A stretch of DNA of 64,000 bases from JABDIY01 sp963803845 (GTDB lineage: Bacteria > Actinomycetota > Acidimicrobiia > Acidimicrobiales > SZUA-35): assembly GCA_963803845.1 (NCBI GenBank), contig CAWDNZ010000004.1, positions 1,612,001 through 1,676,000 on the forward strand, read 5' to 3'. The position numbers and the translations under genes were made by a program. Positions 52,962-60,745 of the stretch are shown piece after piece. Each line of letters starts with the position of its first letter. Positions within the stretch are counted from its first letter, which is position 1. The notes under the pieces were generated by a model, which saw only the letters and a program-made list of their open reading frames with translations, did not search any database and was not told the origin of the DNA.

Positions 52962-54962
52962 ATGAATCTGCGAAGAGTCCGATTGGCGGCAGGGCTGGTT
53001 GCGGCCACGATGGTAGCGGCAGCGTGCACGGGCAGCGCCGAGGAGTCCAGCAAACCCGTTGACACGGTAGAGCCGGTGGAGTCAACCGATGGCCTCGACG
53101 GCGATGCGGTGGTGGATCCAAGAAATGACGGTGTGGACCTGGTGAGCCAGACCATCGACTGCCCCTTCGACGGCCCACCCTCGGTCACGATCGGATGTTC
53201 CCTTCTCACCGTGCCGGAGAACTGGGAGACGGGGGAGGGCGAGATCACTCTGACCTTCGCAAGGATTCCCAGTCGCTCTACGGCCTCGTCTCCAGAGGCG
53301 CTCGTCTACCTGGAAGGTGGTCCCGGCGGTCATGCGCTCGACACTCTCCAGTTCCAATTCAGTGATCTCTGGGATCCGCTCCTCGACGACTACGACCTCA
53401 TCTTCTTCGACCAGCGAGGTGTCGGCTATTCCGATCCCGTGCTGGATTGCCCGGAGTTGCTCTCGCTCACCCGGGAGGCTGAAGACGACCCAGACCTAGA
53501 TCCCGACGCGGTGGACGCCAAGTTTGTTGATGCCGTGGCCAGCTGTCGTCAGGGCTATGCGGCAGCTGGACTAGATGTGAGCCAGTACAACACCGTGAAC
53601 AACGCCAAGGACGCCGACGCCATCCGCCAAGTGCTGGGATATGACCAGTGGAACATCCTCGGCATCTCCTATGGAACCAAGCTGGCGTTGGAAATGACCA
53701 GGCAATTTCCCGAGACCATTCGGGCGTCGGTGATCGACAGCGTCTATCCGCCGCAGGTTGACGGCCCGGCATCCAACCCGGCAACGTTCCTGGACAGCTT
53801 GAATCTGGTTTCGGCGGCGTGCGCTGCCGAGCCGGCGTGCGCCGCCGAAGGAAACCTGATCGATCGCCTCGTGGGTGCTGCGGCCGCACTGGAGGCATCG
53901 CCGCGTGAAGTAGCGGTGGCAAACTTCCTCACCGGAGAGGCCGACACCGTCCAAGCCACCGGTGACACGATCGTCGGCGTGGTAGCCCAGGGCCTGTACT
54001 CCCCGTTTGGTTTCAGCGATTGGCCAGAACTTCTCACCGACCTTGAGAACGGCGGCACGGACGCATTGTCCACCTACCTCTCCCTCGAACGTACCAACGA
54101 GGCGTTCTTCACCACCGGAATGCAGCTGGCCTTCCAGTGCCACGAAGAGATCAGCTTCACCGATCCGAACAACACCGGTGATCTTCCCGAAGATCCGTTT
54201 GGGTTGTACGACTATGCATTTGCCGACGGTGACAATTTTGCTCTGTGCGCGGCGATGGACGCTGGTTCGGCTCCCGCCCACCAGAACGAACCGGTGGTCA
54301 GCGACGTGCCGACCCTGATTCTGGCAGGTGAGTTCGATCCGGTCACCCCACCGGCCTGGGGACAACTGGCAGCCGAGACGCTCAGCAACTCTCAGTTCGT
54401 GCTCGTCAGCGGCGAGTCGCACGGCGTAAGCCCCTCCGAGTGTGGGAACGACATCGTCCGCCAGTTCCTCGCCGACCCGCTGTCGCCGGTCGACGCTGGT
54501 TGTGCCGACGACGAGACCGTTGTATTCATCGCTGGCGCAGACGCCGAAGTGGAGATGGAAGCCGCCATCGCCGACTTCTCAACGGGCGAAACGCCGGTCC
54601 TCCAGCCAGAGAGTTGGAACAACCAGAACGTCAACGGACTGGTCGATTCCATTCGCCAGAACTCCCTTCTCGACGTCGCTGAACTGCTGCAGTTCGCCGG
54701 GCCCAGCGCGGTTTCAACGTCGATCGAGGGATTCATAGGCGGCCAGTTGGAGATCGAGCTCACCCAGGGCAGCGATGCGGACATCGGTGGTGTCGTCTGG
54801 CAGGTGAAACGAGGGGACGACGGTCGTGTCGCCGCCGACCTCTACGTGGCCGACGATGGAGCCAACGTTCAGCTGGTCCTTCTCATTTCGGCAATCGAGG
54901 AGCGCTCCGACCTCGTTGCGACCGTTCTGCTCCCGGCGCTGGAAGGCTTTGGTCGGGAGTAG
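52962..54962 (+). CDS. Lipoprotein alpha/beta hydrolase (TAP-like / proline iminopeptidase family)
   Basis: A 666-residue protein with a lipobox (LVAATMVAAAC near residue 20), so anchored outside the membrane. The hydrolase core has VYLEGGPGGHAL (oxyanion region), FFDQRGVGYSDP and the nucleophile elbow LGISYGTKLALE; VPTLILAGEFDPVTPP and GESHGVSPSEC near 450-490 carry the Asp and His. This is the TAP-like peptidase/esterase pattern of Streptomyces. After the TAP_C region there are about 170 more residues with no recognised domain, making it longer than relatives (about 500). Substrate unknown. Confidence 0.88.
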   Translation: MNLRRVRLAAGLVAATMVAAACTGSAEESSKPVDTVEPVESTDGLDGDAVVDPRNDGVDLVSQTIDCPFDGPPSVTIGCSLLTVPENWETGEGEITLTFARIPSRSTASSPEALVYLEGGPGGHALDTLQFQFSDLWDPLLDDYDLIFFDQRGVGYSDPVLDCPELLSLTREAEDDPDLDPDAVDAKFVDAVASCRQGYAAAGLDVSQYNTVNNAKDADAIRQVLGYDQWNILGISYGTKLALEMTRQFPETIRASVIDSVYPPQVDGPASNPATFLDSLNLVSAACAAEPACAAEGNLIDRLVGAAAALEASPREVAVANFLTGEADTVQATGDTIVGVVAQGLYSPFGFSDWPELLTDLENGGTDALSTYLSLERTNEAFFTTGMQLAFQCHEEISFTDPNNTGDLPEDPFGLYDYAFADGDNFALCAAMDAGSAPAHQNEPVVSDVPTLILAGEFDPVTPPAWGQLAAETLSNSQFVLVSGESHGVSPSECGNDIVRQFLADPLSPVDAGCADDETVVFIAGADAEVEMEAAIADFSTGETPVLQPESWNNQNVNGLVDSIRQNSLLDVAELLQFAGPSAVSTSIEGFIGGQLEIELTQGSDADIGGVVWQVKRGDDGRVAADLYVADDGANVQLVLLISAIEERSDLVATVLLPALEGFGRE

Positions 54963-54965
54963 GTT
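54960..54965 (+). promoter_or_regulatory. Possible -10 box of cinA
   Basis: TAGGTT, overlapping the stop of the preceding gene and nine bases before ATG 54975. Confidence 0.25.
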
Positions 54966-54974
54966 TTCAGCTCT

Positions 54975-56231
54975 ATGCAGGTTGAGATCGTCGCCATCGG
55001 AACAGAGTTGCTGTTGGGGCAGATCGTTGACACCAACAGTTCATGGATCGGTGCCGAACTTGCTGCCGCAGGATTGAACAGCCATTTTCAAACCAAGGTG
55101 GGCGACAACCCCGCACGTATCAAAGAATCGCTTGAGATCGCGCTGCGTCGCAGCGATGCTGTGATCTGCTGCGGCGGCCTCGGTCCCACCCAGGACGATC
55201 TGACGCGTCAGGTCATCGCCGACGTGATGGGCGTTGAACTGGAGTTTCAGCCCGAGTTGGCCAACAAGATCCGGTTGATGTTCACCAGCCGCGGTCGGGA
55301 GATGAGCGACAACAACCTGAGTCAGGCCATGATCCCAGTTGGCGGATCCGCACTGGCCCAGCAGCCAGGAACGGCGCCCGGCTTGGCGTGCCCGGTCACG
55401 ATGGATGGCGTCGAGCGGATCATTTATGCTGTTCCCGGCGTGCCCTATGAGATGAAAGAGATGGTGTTGGGCAGCATCATTCCGGATCTTCGCCGTCGGG
55501 CGGGGGAGGAGTCCGTCATCGCCAGCCGGGTTCTGCGAACCTGGGGCCAGAGTGAGTCCGGCTTGGCCGAGATTCTGGCTGACCGCATCAGCGAACTCGA
55601 TTCCGTCGGCAACCCCACCCTGGCATTTCTGGCGAGCGGCGTAGAGGGTCTGAAAGTTCGGATTACCGCCAAAGCGGCCGACGAATCCGCTGTACGGGAG
55701 ATCCTCGACGCCGAACAGAAGATGTTGGAACCGCTTATCGGGCGCTGGATCTTCGGCTACGACGACGACAACATGGAGACCGTCGTGGTGCGGGCGCTCA
55801 AGGAGAAAGGACTTTCGCTCGCGGTTGCCGAGTCGCTCACCGGGGGATATCTCTCCGGCCGCATTTGTGCGGTGCCGGGCGTGAGTGAGATCTACCGAGG
55901 AGCCCTTGTGGCCTACAACTCCGAGATCAAAACCAAGCTCTTAGGTGTACCAGAGGGGCCGGTGGTCACCGAACACGCCGCCGCTGCCATGGCCGAGGGT
56001 GTGTGCGTTGCGCTGGGAGCCGACGTCGGTGTTGCCACCACCGGAGTAGCGGGACCGGCCGAGGCTGAGGGGTTGCCCGCCGGCACGGTCTGCATGGCGG
56101 TCTCGATCCCCACCGAGGACGGCGAGCGTTACACCCGCACCGCCACCGTTCGCCTCCCGGGCGACCGCGAACGCATCCGCCAGTTCAGCACCATCACGGT
56201 GCTCGACATGCTCCGCAGACTGCTGCTGTGA
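54975..56231 (+). CDS. cinA: CinA family protein (nicotinamide-nucleotide amidohydrolase)
   Basis: A 418-residue two-domain CinA: N-terminal MoCF/COG1058 domain (AIGTELLLGQIVDTNSSWIG, GGLGPTQDDLTRQVIAD) and a C-terminal CinA/PncC domain (VAESLTGGYLSGRICAVPG, GVATTGVAGPAEAEG). CinA hydrolyses ADP-ribose and deamidates NMN in pyridine-nucleotide recycling. The pgsA-cinA-recA neighbourhood is typical, though the usual clgR regulator is missing and a hydrolase gene has been inserted. Confidence 0.95.
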   Translation: MQVEIVAIGTELLLGQIVDTNSSWIGAELAAAGLNSHFQTKVGDNPARIKESLEIALRRSDAVICCGGLGPTQDDLTRQVIADVMGVELEFQPELANKIRLMFTSRGREMSDNNLSQAMIPVGGSALAQQPGTAPGLACPVTMDGVERIIYAVPGVPYEMKEMVLGSIIPDLRRRAGEESVIASRVLRTWGQSESGLAEILADRISELDSVGNPTLAFLASGVEGLKVRITAKAADESAVREILDAEQKMLEPLIGRWIFGYDDDNMETVVVRALKEKGLSLAVAESLTGGYLSGRICAVPGVSEIYRGALVAYNSEIKTKLLGVPEGPVVTEHAAAAMAEGVCVALGADVGVATTGVAGPAEAEGLPAGTVCMAVSIPTEDGERYTRTATVRLPGDRERIRQFSTITVLDMLRRLLL

Positions 56232-56250
56232 TTCCCTCTGAGGTCTTGGG

Positions 56251-56835
56251 TTAGCCGCCGCTGGAGGTTGAGGTGGAGTCGGCGGTGGTTGTGGAGCGGC
56301 GGGTGGTTGTGGTGGGCCTGGTTGTTGTGGAGCGGCGGGTGGTTGTGGTGGGCCTGGTTGTTGTGGTTGTACGACGTGTCGTTGTAGTGGTTGGCTCGGT
56401 TGTTGTAGTGGTGCTGCTGTTCGAGCTCGAGGTGGAGTCCGATGGTTCTACCGTTGAGGATGTTGTTGTCCGGCGGGTGGTGGTGGTGCGGCGGATCGTT
56501 GTGGTCGTGGTGGTATTAGCCGCGATTGCCGTGGCCCGGCCGCGGAGGAACTCGGCGGCTCGATTGGGACAACGATGGTTGAACACGAACTCCTGGAACT
56601 CGAATTGTTTCGGGTCCAGCTCTCCCCAGATAGCTTGCAGTACATCGGGATCGAGAGAACACAGCAAGTCGGCTGTTTCTAGCTTCACTCCCACCTCGGC
56701 CGGACTCAACGTTCGGCCCTCGATGGCCGCCAACAGTTCTTCATTCGTTGGTCCGGTGGCGGGATCGCTGCCGCACGCCGCCATCGTCAGTGTCAGCAGA
56801 CTCACGACCAGCACGGTGAGACGATGAGACAGCAC
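56251..56835 (-). CDS. Lipoprotein with Thr-rich low-complexity tail
   Basis: A 194-residue protein from GTG 56835. The signal peptide ends in the lipobox LTMAAC. Residues 25-105 form a small globular part with two Cys (LLCSLDPDV, NHRCPNRA) and contain no domain I can name. From about residue 108 to the end the chain is nearly all Thr with Arg, Ser and Pro (TTTTTRRTTTTTRPTTTT-like repeats), encoded by a simple tandem repeat. Such tails usually span the cell wall or are glycosylated. Convergent with cinA, 20 bases apart. Confidence 0.8.
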   Translation of the reverse strand: MLSHRLTVLVVSLLTLTMAACGSDPATGPTNEELLAAIEGRTLSPAEVGVKLETADLLCSLDPDVLQAIWGELDPKQFEFQEFVFNHRCPNRAAEFLRGRATAIAANTTTTTTIRRTTTTRRTTTSSTVEPSDSTSSSNSSTTTTTEPTTTTTRRTTTTTRPTTTTRRSTTTRPTTTTRRSTTTADSTSTSSGG

Positions 56836-56895
56836 CCCAGCAGTATTCCATCCGGCGGACTCAACGGGGCTCCATGCCCTGAGGAACGAGCCGCG

Positions 56896-57112
56896 GCGAG
56901 CGAAATCGATTAGACAGAGGGACGGAGCAGCTCGCTCAGCGTGCCGTTTTGGTTGAGCGGAGCGAGCATGGAGCGACGCTGAGTCAAGATGGCGAGCGAA
57001 ATCAACAAGACTGAGGGACGGAGCAGCTCGCTGAGCGTGCTGTTTTGGTTGAGCGGAGCGAGCATGGAGCGACCCTGCGGCGAGGAACGAGCCTGGGCGA
57101 GCGAAATCAATG
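56896..57112 (+). repeat. 96-base direct repeat upstream of recA
   Basis: Two full copies (starts 56896 and 56992) and the beginning of a third (57097), each opening GCGAGCGAAATC and containing GAGGGACGGAGCAGCTCGCT and GTTTTGGTTGAGCGGAGCGA. A GAGGAACGAGCC motif lies at 56881 and again at 57082. Not related by eye to the 92-base family. The block lies between the lipoprotein start and the recA promoter. Confidence 0.85.
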
Positions 57113-57134
57113 AGATGGAATTACAGCTAAACAG

Positions 57135-57164
57135 TTGCCACGAACACATGTTCGCAATTACACT
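57135..57164 (+). promoter_or_regulatory. recA promoter with SOS box
   Basis: TTGCCA (57135-57140) and TACACT (57159-57164) are separated by 18 bases. Between them lies CGAACACATGTTCG (57141-57154), an exact palindromic match to the Gram-positive/actinobacterial LexA box (CGAAC-N4-GTTCG), so LexA would cover the promoter. A leader of about 140 bases precedes recA. Confidence 0.88.
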
Positions 57165-57307
57165 GTTGTAAGCGGTCGGACCTGCTCTGGCGGTAACGCT
57201 GTCATACCCCCTGATTAGTGTCACTGACACCAGAAGAAAAGAACACCACGGCCCGCAGAGGCCCATTACAACCGGGCAAGGAAGACTTTGCCCTAAGAGG
57301 AGAAACA

Positions 57308-58438
57308 GTGGCTAAGACCAGAGCAGAAGACAAGGCGGCCAAGGACGCCGAAAAGATCAAGGCCGATAAAGCTAAATCCCTCGAGATGGCGCTCAGCCAG
57401 ATCGACAAGTCCCATGGCGTCGGGTCCGTTATGCGTATGGGTCAGAAGAAGACGCTCGACATCGGTGCCATCCCCACCGGCGCACTGGCGCTGGATCTTG
57501 CGCTGGGTATCGGGGGCCTTCCCCGTGGTCGTGTTGTCGAGATCTTCGGACCGGAATCTTCCGGCAAGTCCACCCTTGCCATGCATGTGGTGGCCGAAGC
57601 TCAGCGCAATGGTGGTACCTGTGCCTATATCGATGCCGAGCATGCCATGGATCCCATCTATGCCCGGGCCATCGGTGTAGATGTTGATGAGCTTCTAATC
57701 TCCCAGCCCGACACGGGGGAGCAGGCGTTGGAAATCGCCGACATTCTCGTGCGGTCGGGCTCGATCGATGTGATCGTGGTGGACTCGGTCGCAGCCCTCA
57801 CGCCCCGAGCCGAGATCGAAGGGGAGATGGGCGATCATCATGTTGGTGCTCAGGCTCGCCTGATGTCTCAGGCGCTCCGCAAGATCACGGCCAATCTCAA
57901 CAAGACCGACACCATCTGCATCTTCATCAACCAGCTCCGTGAAAAAATCGGTGTGATGTTTGGGTCTCCCGAGACCACGCCCGGCGGCCGGGCGTTGAAG
58001 TTCTATAGCTCGGTTCGGTTGGACATCCGGCGCATCGAAACGCTGAAGAATGGCACGGAGATGGTGGGTAATCGCACACGAGTCAAAGTGGTGAAGAACA
58101 AGGTAGCTCCGCCGTTCCGGCAGGCCGAGTTCGACATTGCCTACGGCGAAGGGATCAGCCGCGAAGGCTCCCTGCTCGATATTGCGGTCGATCGGAACAT
58201 CGTGAAGAAATCGGGTGCTTGGTACACCTATGAAGGTGAGCAGGTCGGGCAGGGGCGGGAGAATGTCAAGATCTTCCTGAAGGAGAACCCGGACCTCACT
58301 ATGGAGATCCAAGACCGGGTGCTTCGTGAAGTAGGATTGTTGAAGGACGACACTCCAGCCGAGGATGCGAAGAGTCCGGTCGATACCGACCTCGACTCCG
58401 ACGATCCCTCGTTGGACGAACCCATCCGTCTCGATTAA
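57308..58438 (+). CDS. recA: Recombinase RecA
   Basis: A 376-residue RecA: Walker A GPESSGKST, YIDAEHAMDP, QPDTGEQALEIAD, Walker B VIVVDSVAAL, loop L2 with FINQLREKIGVMFGSPETT-type sequence and an acidic C-terminal tail (DTDLDSDDPSLDEP). It drives homologous recombination and LexA self-cleavage. GTG 57308 with AAGAGGAGAAAC in front is preferred over the in-frame GTG at 57218. No recX follows, unlike most actinobacteria; a terminator closes the unit. Confidence 0.97.
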   Translation: MAKTRAEDKAAKDAEKIKADKAKSLEMALSQIDKSHGVGSVMRMGQKKTLDIGAIPTGALALDLALGIGGLPRGRVVEIFGPESSGKSTLAMHVVAEAQRNGGTCAYIDAEHAMDPIYARAIGVDVDELLISQPDTGEQALEIADILVRSGSIDVIVVDSVAALTPRAEIEGEMGDHHVGAQARLMSQALRKITANLNKTDTICIFINQLREKIGVMFGSPETTPGGRALKFYSSVRLDIRRIETLKNGTEMVGNRTRVKVVKNKVAPPFRQAEFDIAYGEGISREGSLLDIAVDRNIVKKSGAWYTYEGEQVGQGRENVKIFLKENPDLTMEIQDRVLREVGLLKDDTPAEDAKSPVDTDLDSDDPSLDEPIRLD

Positions 58439-58470
58439 CACCGGTCTCCGGGGCAGAGAAGTACCGCACT

Positions 58471-58506
58471 GGTGCCGGGTCTTCGGACCCGGCACCGCTG
58501 CTTTTC
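58471..58506 (+). terminator. Rho-independent terminator after recA
   Basis: GGTGCCGGGTC, TTCG loop, GACCCGGCACC: perfect 11-base stem (58471-58481 with 58486-58496) followed by GCTGCTTTTC. Same TTCG-loop design as the pnp terminator. Confidence 0.85.
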
Positions 58507-58571
58507 GAGTCGGCGGTCCAAGCCAATCATGGCGGCAAAGGGCAATGAGGCGTGTCCAAGCCGCGCCCTAT

Positions 58572-58577
58572 TAGTCT
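58572..58577 (+). promoter_or_regulatory. -10 box of the HAD-VOC gene
   Basis: TAGTCT, nine bases before ATG 58587, probably the promoter of the downstream pentose phosphate gene set. Confidence 0.4.
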
Positions 58578-58586
58578 GAAACCCGT

Positions 58587-59687
58587 ATGGCGTCGATGGA
58601 AGCACTAATTTTCGACATGGACGGCGTGCTCCTCGAGTCCGAATCGCTGTGGCGTCGGGCGGAACGAGAAGTATCCGACTCACTCGGGCTCAACCTTGGC
58701 TCGGCGGACTTCGAAGCCACGATGGGTGTTCGCATGCGAGAAGTGGCCCAGATCTGGTATGCCAAGGCACCTTGGAAAGGTCCCTCCACCGACCAGGTGG
58801 CGCAGCGAGTGACCAATCGCGTGAGCGAACTGGCGGCGAACGCCGCGCCGCTTCCGGGCGTGATCGACGCTCTAGGTATGGCCTCAGCGCACGGCTATCG
58901 GCTCGGATTATGCACGAGCTCGGATACCTCACTGATGCACACCGTGCTGAATGCGCTTGACCTCACAGACGCCTTCGAAGTAGCCCATAGCGCCCAGGGC
59001 GATCTGCATGGCAAGCCGCACCCGATGCCTTATCTACTCACTGCCGAAAAGCTCGGCGTCGACCCGCGCCGATGTTTCGCAATCGAGGATTCGGTCACCG
59101 GTGCCGTGAGTGCGAAAGCGGCCGGGATGACGGTGATCGCCGTTCCCGACCACGCTCATTCGGGCAACGGCCGGTTTGGGTTTGCCGATGTCACGCTGGC
59201 GTCACTCACTCAACTGGATCACGAGATGTTGATGCTGCTGGCCGAAGGGGCCAATCTGCCCAACATGTCCCGCCCTCGATTCCACCGAGCCTTCACGGTT
59301 GACGATCTGGCGGCCGCCCGTTGGTTCTACGGCGAAGTGCTGGGCTGTGAAGAGGGGCGATCCGCCCCGGAGTGGGTGGATTTTGATCTTTACGGTCATC
59401 AGGTCGTCGCACACCTCGGACCCCGCCCTCAAAGGCCCGCCACCAATCCGGTGGATGGCCACCAGGTCCCCGCCGAGCATTCGGGCCTCCTCCTCCACCG
59501 GCCCGCATGGGAAGAGCTTGTACGCCGTCTTGAGGGCGAGGGGGATCGGGTGACGTGGATCATGAAGCCGACCACCCGATTTGCTGGGGCACCCGGGGAG
59601 CAGCAGACGTGCTTCGTTCTCGATCCCGCCGGGAATGCCCTGGAGTTCAAGGCGTTTCGTGATGACAACTACGTGTTTGCCAAATAG
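58587..59687 (+). CDS. Fusion of HAD-superfamily phosphatase and VOC (glyoxalase-like) domain
   Basis: A 366-residue protein in two parts. Residues 1-215 are a HAD phosphatase of the beta-phosphoglucomutase/YniC type: FDMDGVLLESESLW (nucleophile and acid Asp), LCTSSD, GKPHPMPYLL (Lys) and IEDSVTGAVSAKAAGM. Residues about 230-366 are a VOC domain (RFHRAFTVDDLAAARWFYGE, then WVDFDLYGHQVVAHL and DPAGNALEFKAF), with His, His and Glu placed to bind a metal. VOC proteins of this sort usually stand alone. Upstream of gnd-zwf-glk-pgl it may remove or repair a sugar phosphate side product, but that is inference. Confidence 0.88.
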   Translation: MASMEALIFDMDGVLLESESLWRRAEREVSDSLGLNLGSADFEATMGVRMREVAQIWYAKAPWKGPSTDQVAQRVTNRVSELAANAAPLPGVIDALGMASAHGYRLGLCTSSDTSLMHTVLNALDLTDAFEVAHSAQGDLHGKPHPMPYLLTAEKLGVDPRRCFAIEDSVTGAVSAKAAGMTVIAVPDHAHSGNGRFGFADVTLASLTQLDHEMLMLLAEGANLPNMSRPRFHRAFTVDDLAAARWFYGEVLGCEEGRSAPEWVDFDLYGHQVVAHLGPRPQRPATNPVDGHQVPAEHSGLLLHRPAWEELVRRLEGEGDRVTWIMKPTTRFAGAPGEQQTCFVLDPAGNALEFKAFRDDNYVFAK

Positions 59688-59723
59688 CCCGCATCTGGCG
59701 TGAGACCCAACAAGGAGAACGAA

Positions 59724-60740
59724 ATGCAACTCGGAATGATTGGCCTCGGCCGAATGGGTGCCAACCTCGTGCGGCGGCTGCACGCCGCCGGTCACGAATG
59801 CGTGGTGTATGACGTCAACGCCGACTCGATCGCTGAGCTGGTGGCCGAGGGTGTGGCCATTGGAGCCGACAGCGAAGCGGACTTGGCTAGCAAGCTCACC
59901 ACCCCCAGGGCGGTGTGGGTTATGGTCCCGGCGGCTTACGCCGGTGGCGTTGTGATGAGCATGGCACAGCACTTGGAGGCCGACGACATCATCATTGATG
60001 GCGGCAACACCCACTACCCCGAAGACATCGCAAGGGGTGACGCACTCACACCGCGCGGGATCCATTATCTCGACGTTGGTACCAGTGGCGGGGTCTTCGG
60101 GCTAGAACGGGGCTACTGCCTCATGATTGGTGGTGCCGACGAGCCGGTGCAGCGCTTGGACCCGATCTTCGCAACACTCGCTCCCGGCGTAGAGACTGCC
60201 GAGCGAACACGGGGCCGAGATGGCGACGTGACACCAGCCGAGCACGGCTACCTCCACTGTGGGCCCATCGGTGCGGGACACTTCGTGAAGATGGTGCACA
60301 ACGGCGTGGAGTACGCCATCATGCAGGCGTTCGCCGAAGGCTTTGCGTTGTTGGATCGGGCCGATGTTGGCACCGAGGAGCGAAGCATCGATGCGGAGAC
60401 AGCTCCGCTCGGTGACCCCCGGATGTTCCAATACCCCATGGATATCCCGGCCATCGCCGAGGTGTGGCGGCGGGGGAGCGTGGTTGGATCATGGCTCCTC
60501 GATCTCACCGCCGCCGCCTTGCATGGTGATCCCGAGCTTGACCACTTCCAAGGGCGGGTGTCGGATTCGGGCGAGGGTCGTTGGACCGTGCTGGCGGCCG
60601 TGGAGAGCGGAACGCCGGTCCCTACCATCGCCGATGCTCTCTTCAGTCGGTTCAGTAGCCGAGATAACGCCGACTTCGGCAACAAGGTTTTGTCGGCGAT
60701 GCGCAGTGAGTTCGGCGGCCATCACGAGAAGAAGGACTAG
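59724..60740 (+). CDS. gnd: 6-phosphogluconate dehydrogenase (decarboxylating), short GndA-type
   Basis: A 338-residue enzyme of the short class: GLGRMGANLVRRLHAAGHEC (NAD(P) site), IIDGGNTHYPED, LDVGTSGGVFGLERG and KMVHNGVEYAIMQAFAEG. It decarboxylates 6-phosphogluconate to ribulose 5-phosphate. ATG 59724 has AAGGAGAACGAA in front. The cofactor strand carries Asp (VVYDVNADS), hinting at NAD rather than NADP preference. zwf starts five bases after the stop. Confidence 0.94.
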   Translation: MQLGMIGLGRMGANLVRRLHAAGHECVVYDVNADSIAELVAEGVAIGADSEADLASKLTTPRAVWVMVPAAYAGGVVMSMAQHLEADDIIIDGGNTHYPEDIARGDALTPRGIHYLDVGTSGGVFGLERGYCLMIGGADEPVQRLDPIFATLAPGVETAERTRGRDGDVTPAEHGYLHCGPIGAGHFVKMVHNGVEYAIMQAFAEGFALLDRADVGTEERSIDAETAPLGDPRMFQYPMDIPAIAEVWRRGSVVGSWLLDLTAAALHGDPELDHFQGRVSDSGEGRWTVLAAVESGTPVPTIADALFSRFSSRDNADFGNKVLSAMRSEFGGHHEKKD

Positions 60741-60745
60741 ATCCC

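Noticed and set aside
56910..57266. Minus-strand open frame across the recA-upstream repeat
   Set aside because: Its repeats mirror the DNA duplication, and it runs over the recA promoter and SOS box.
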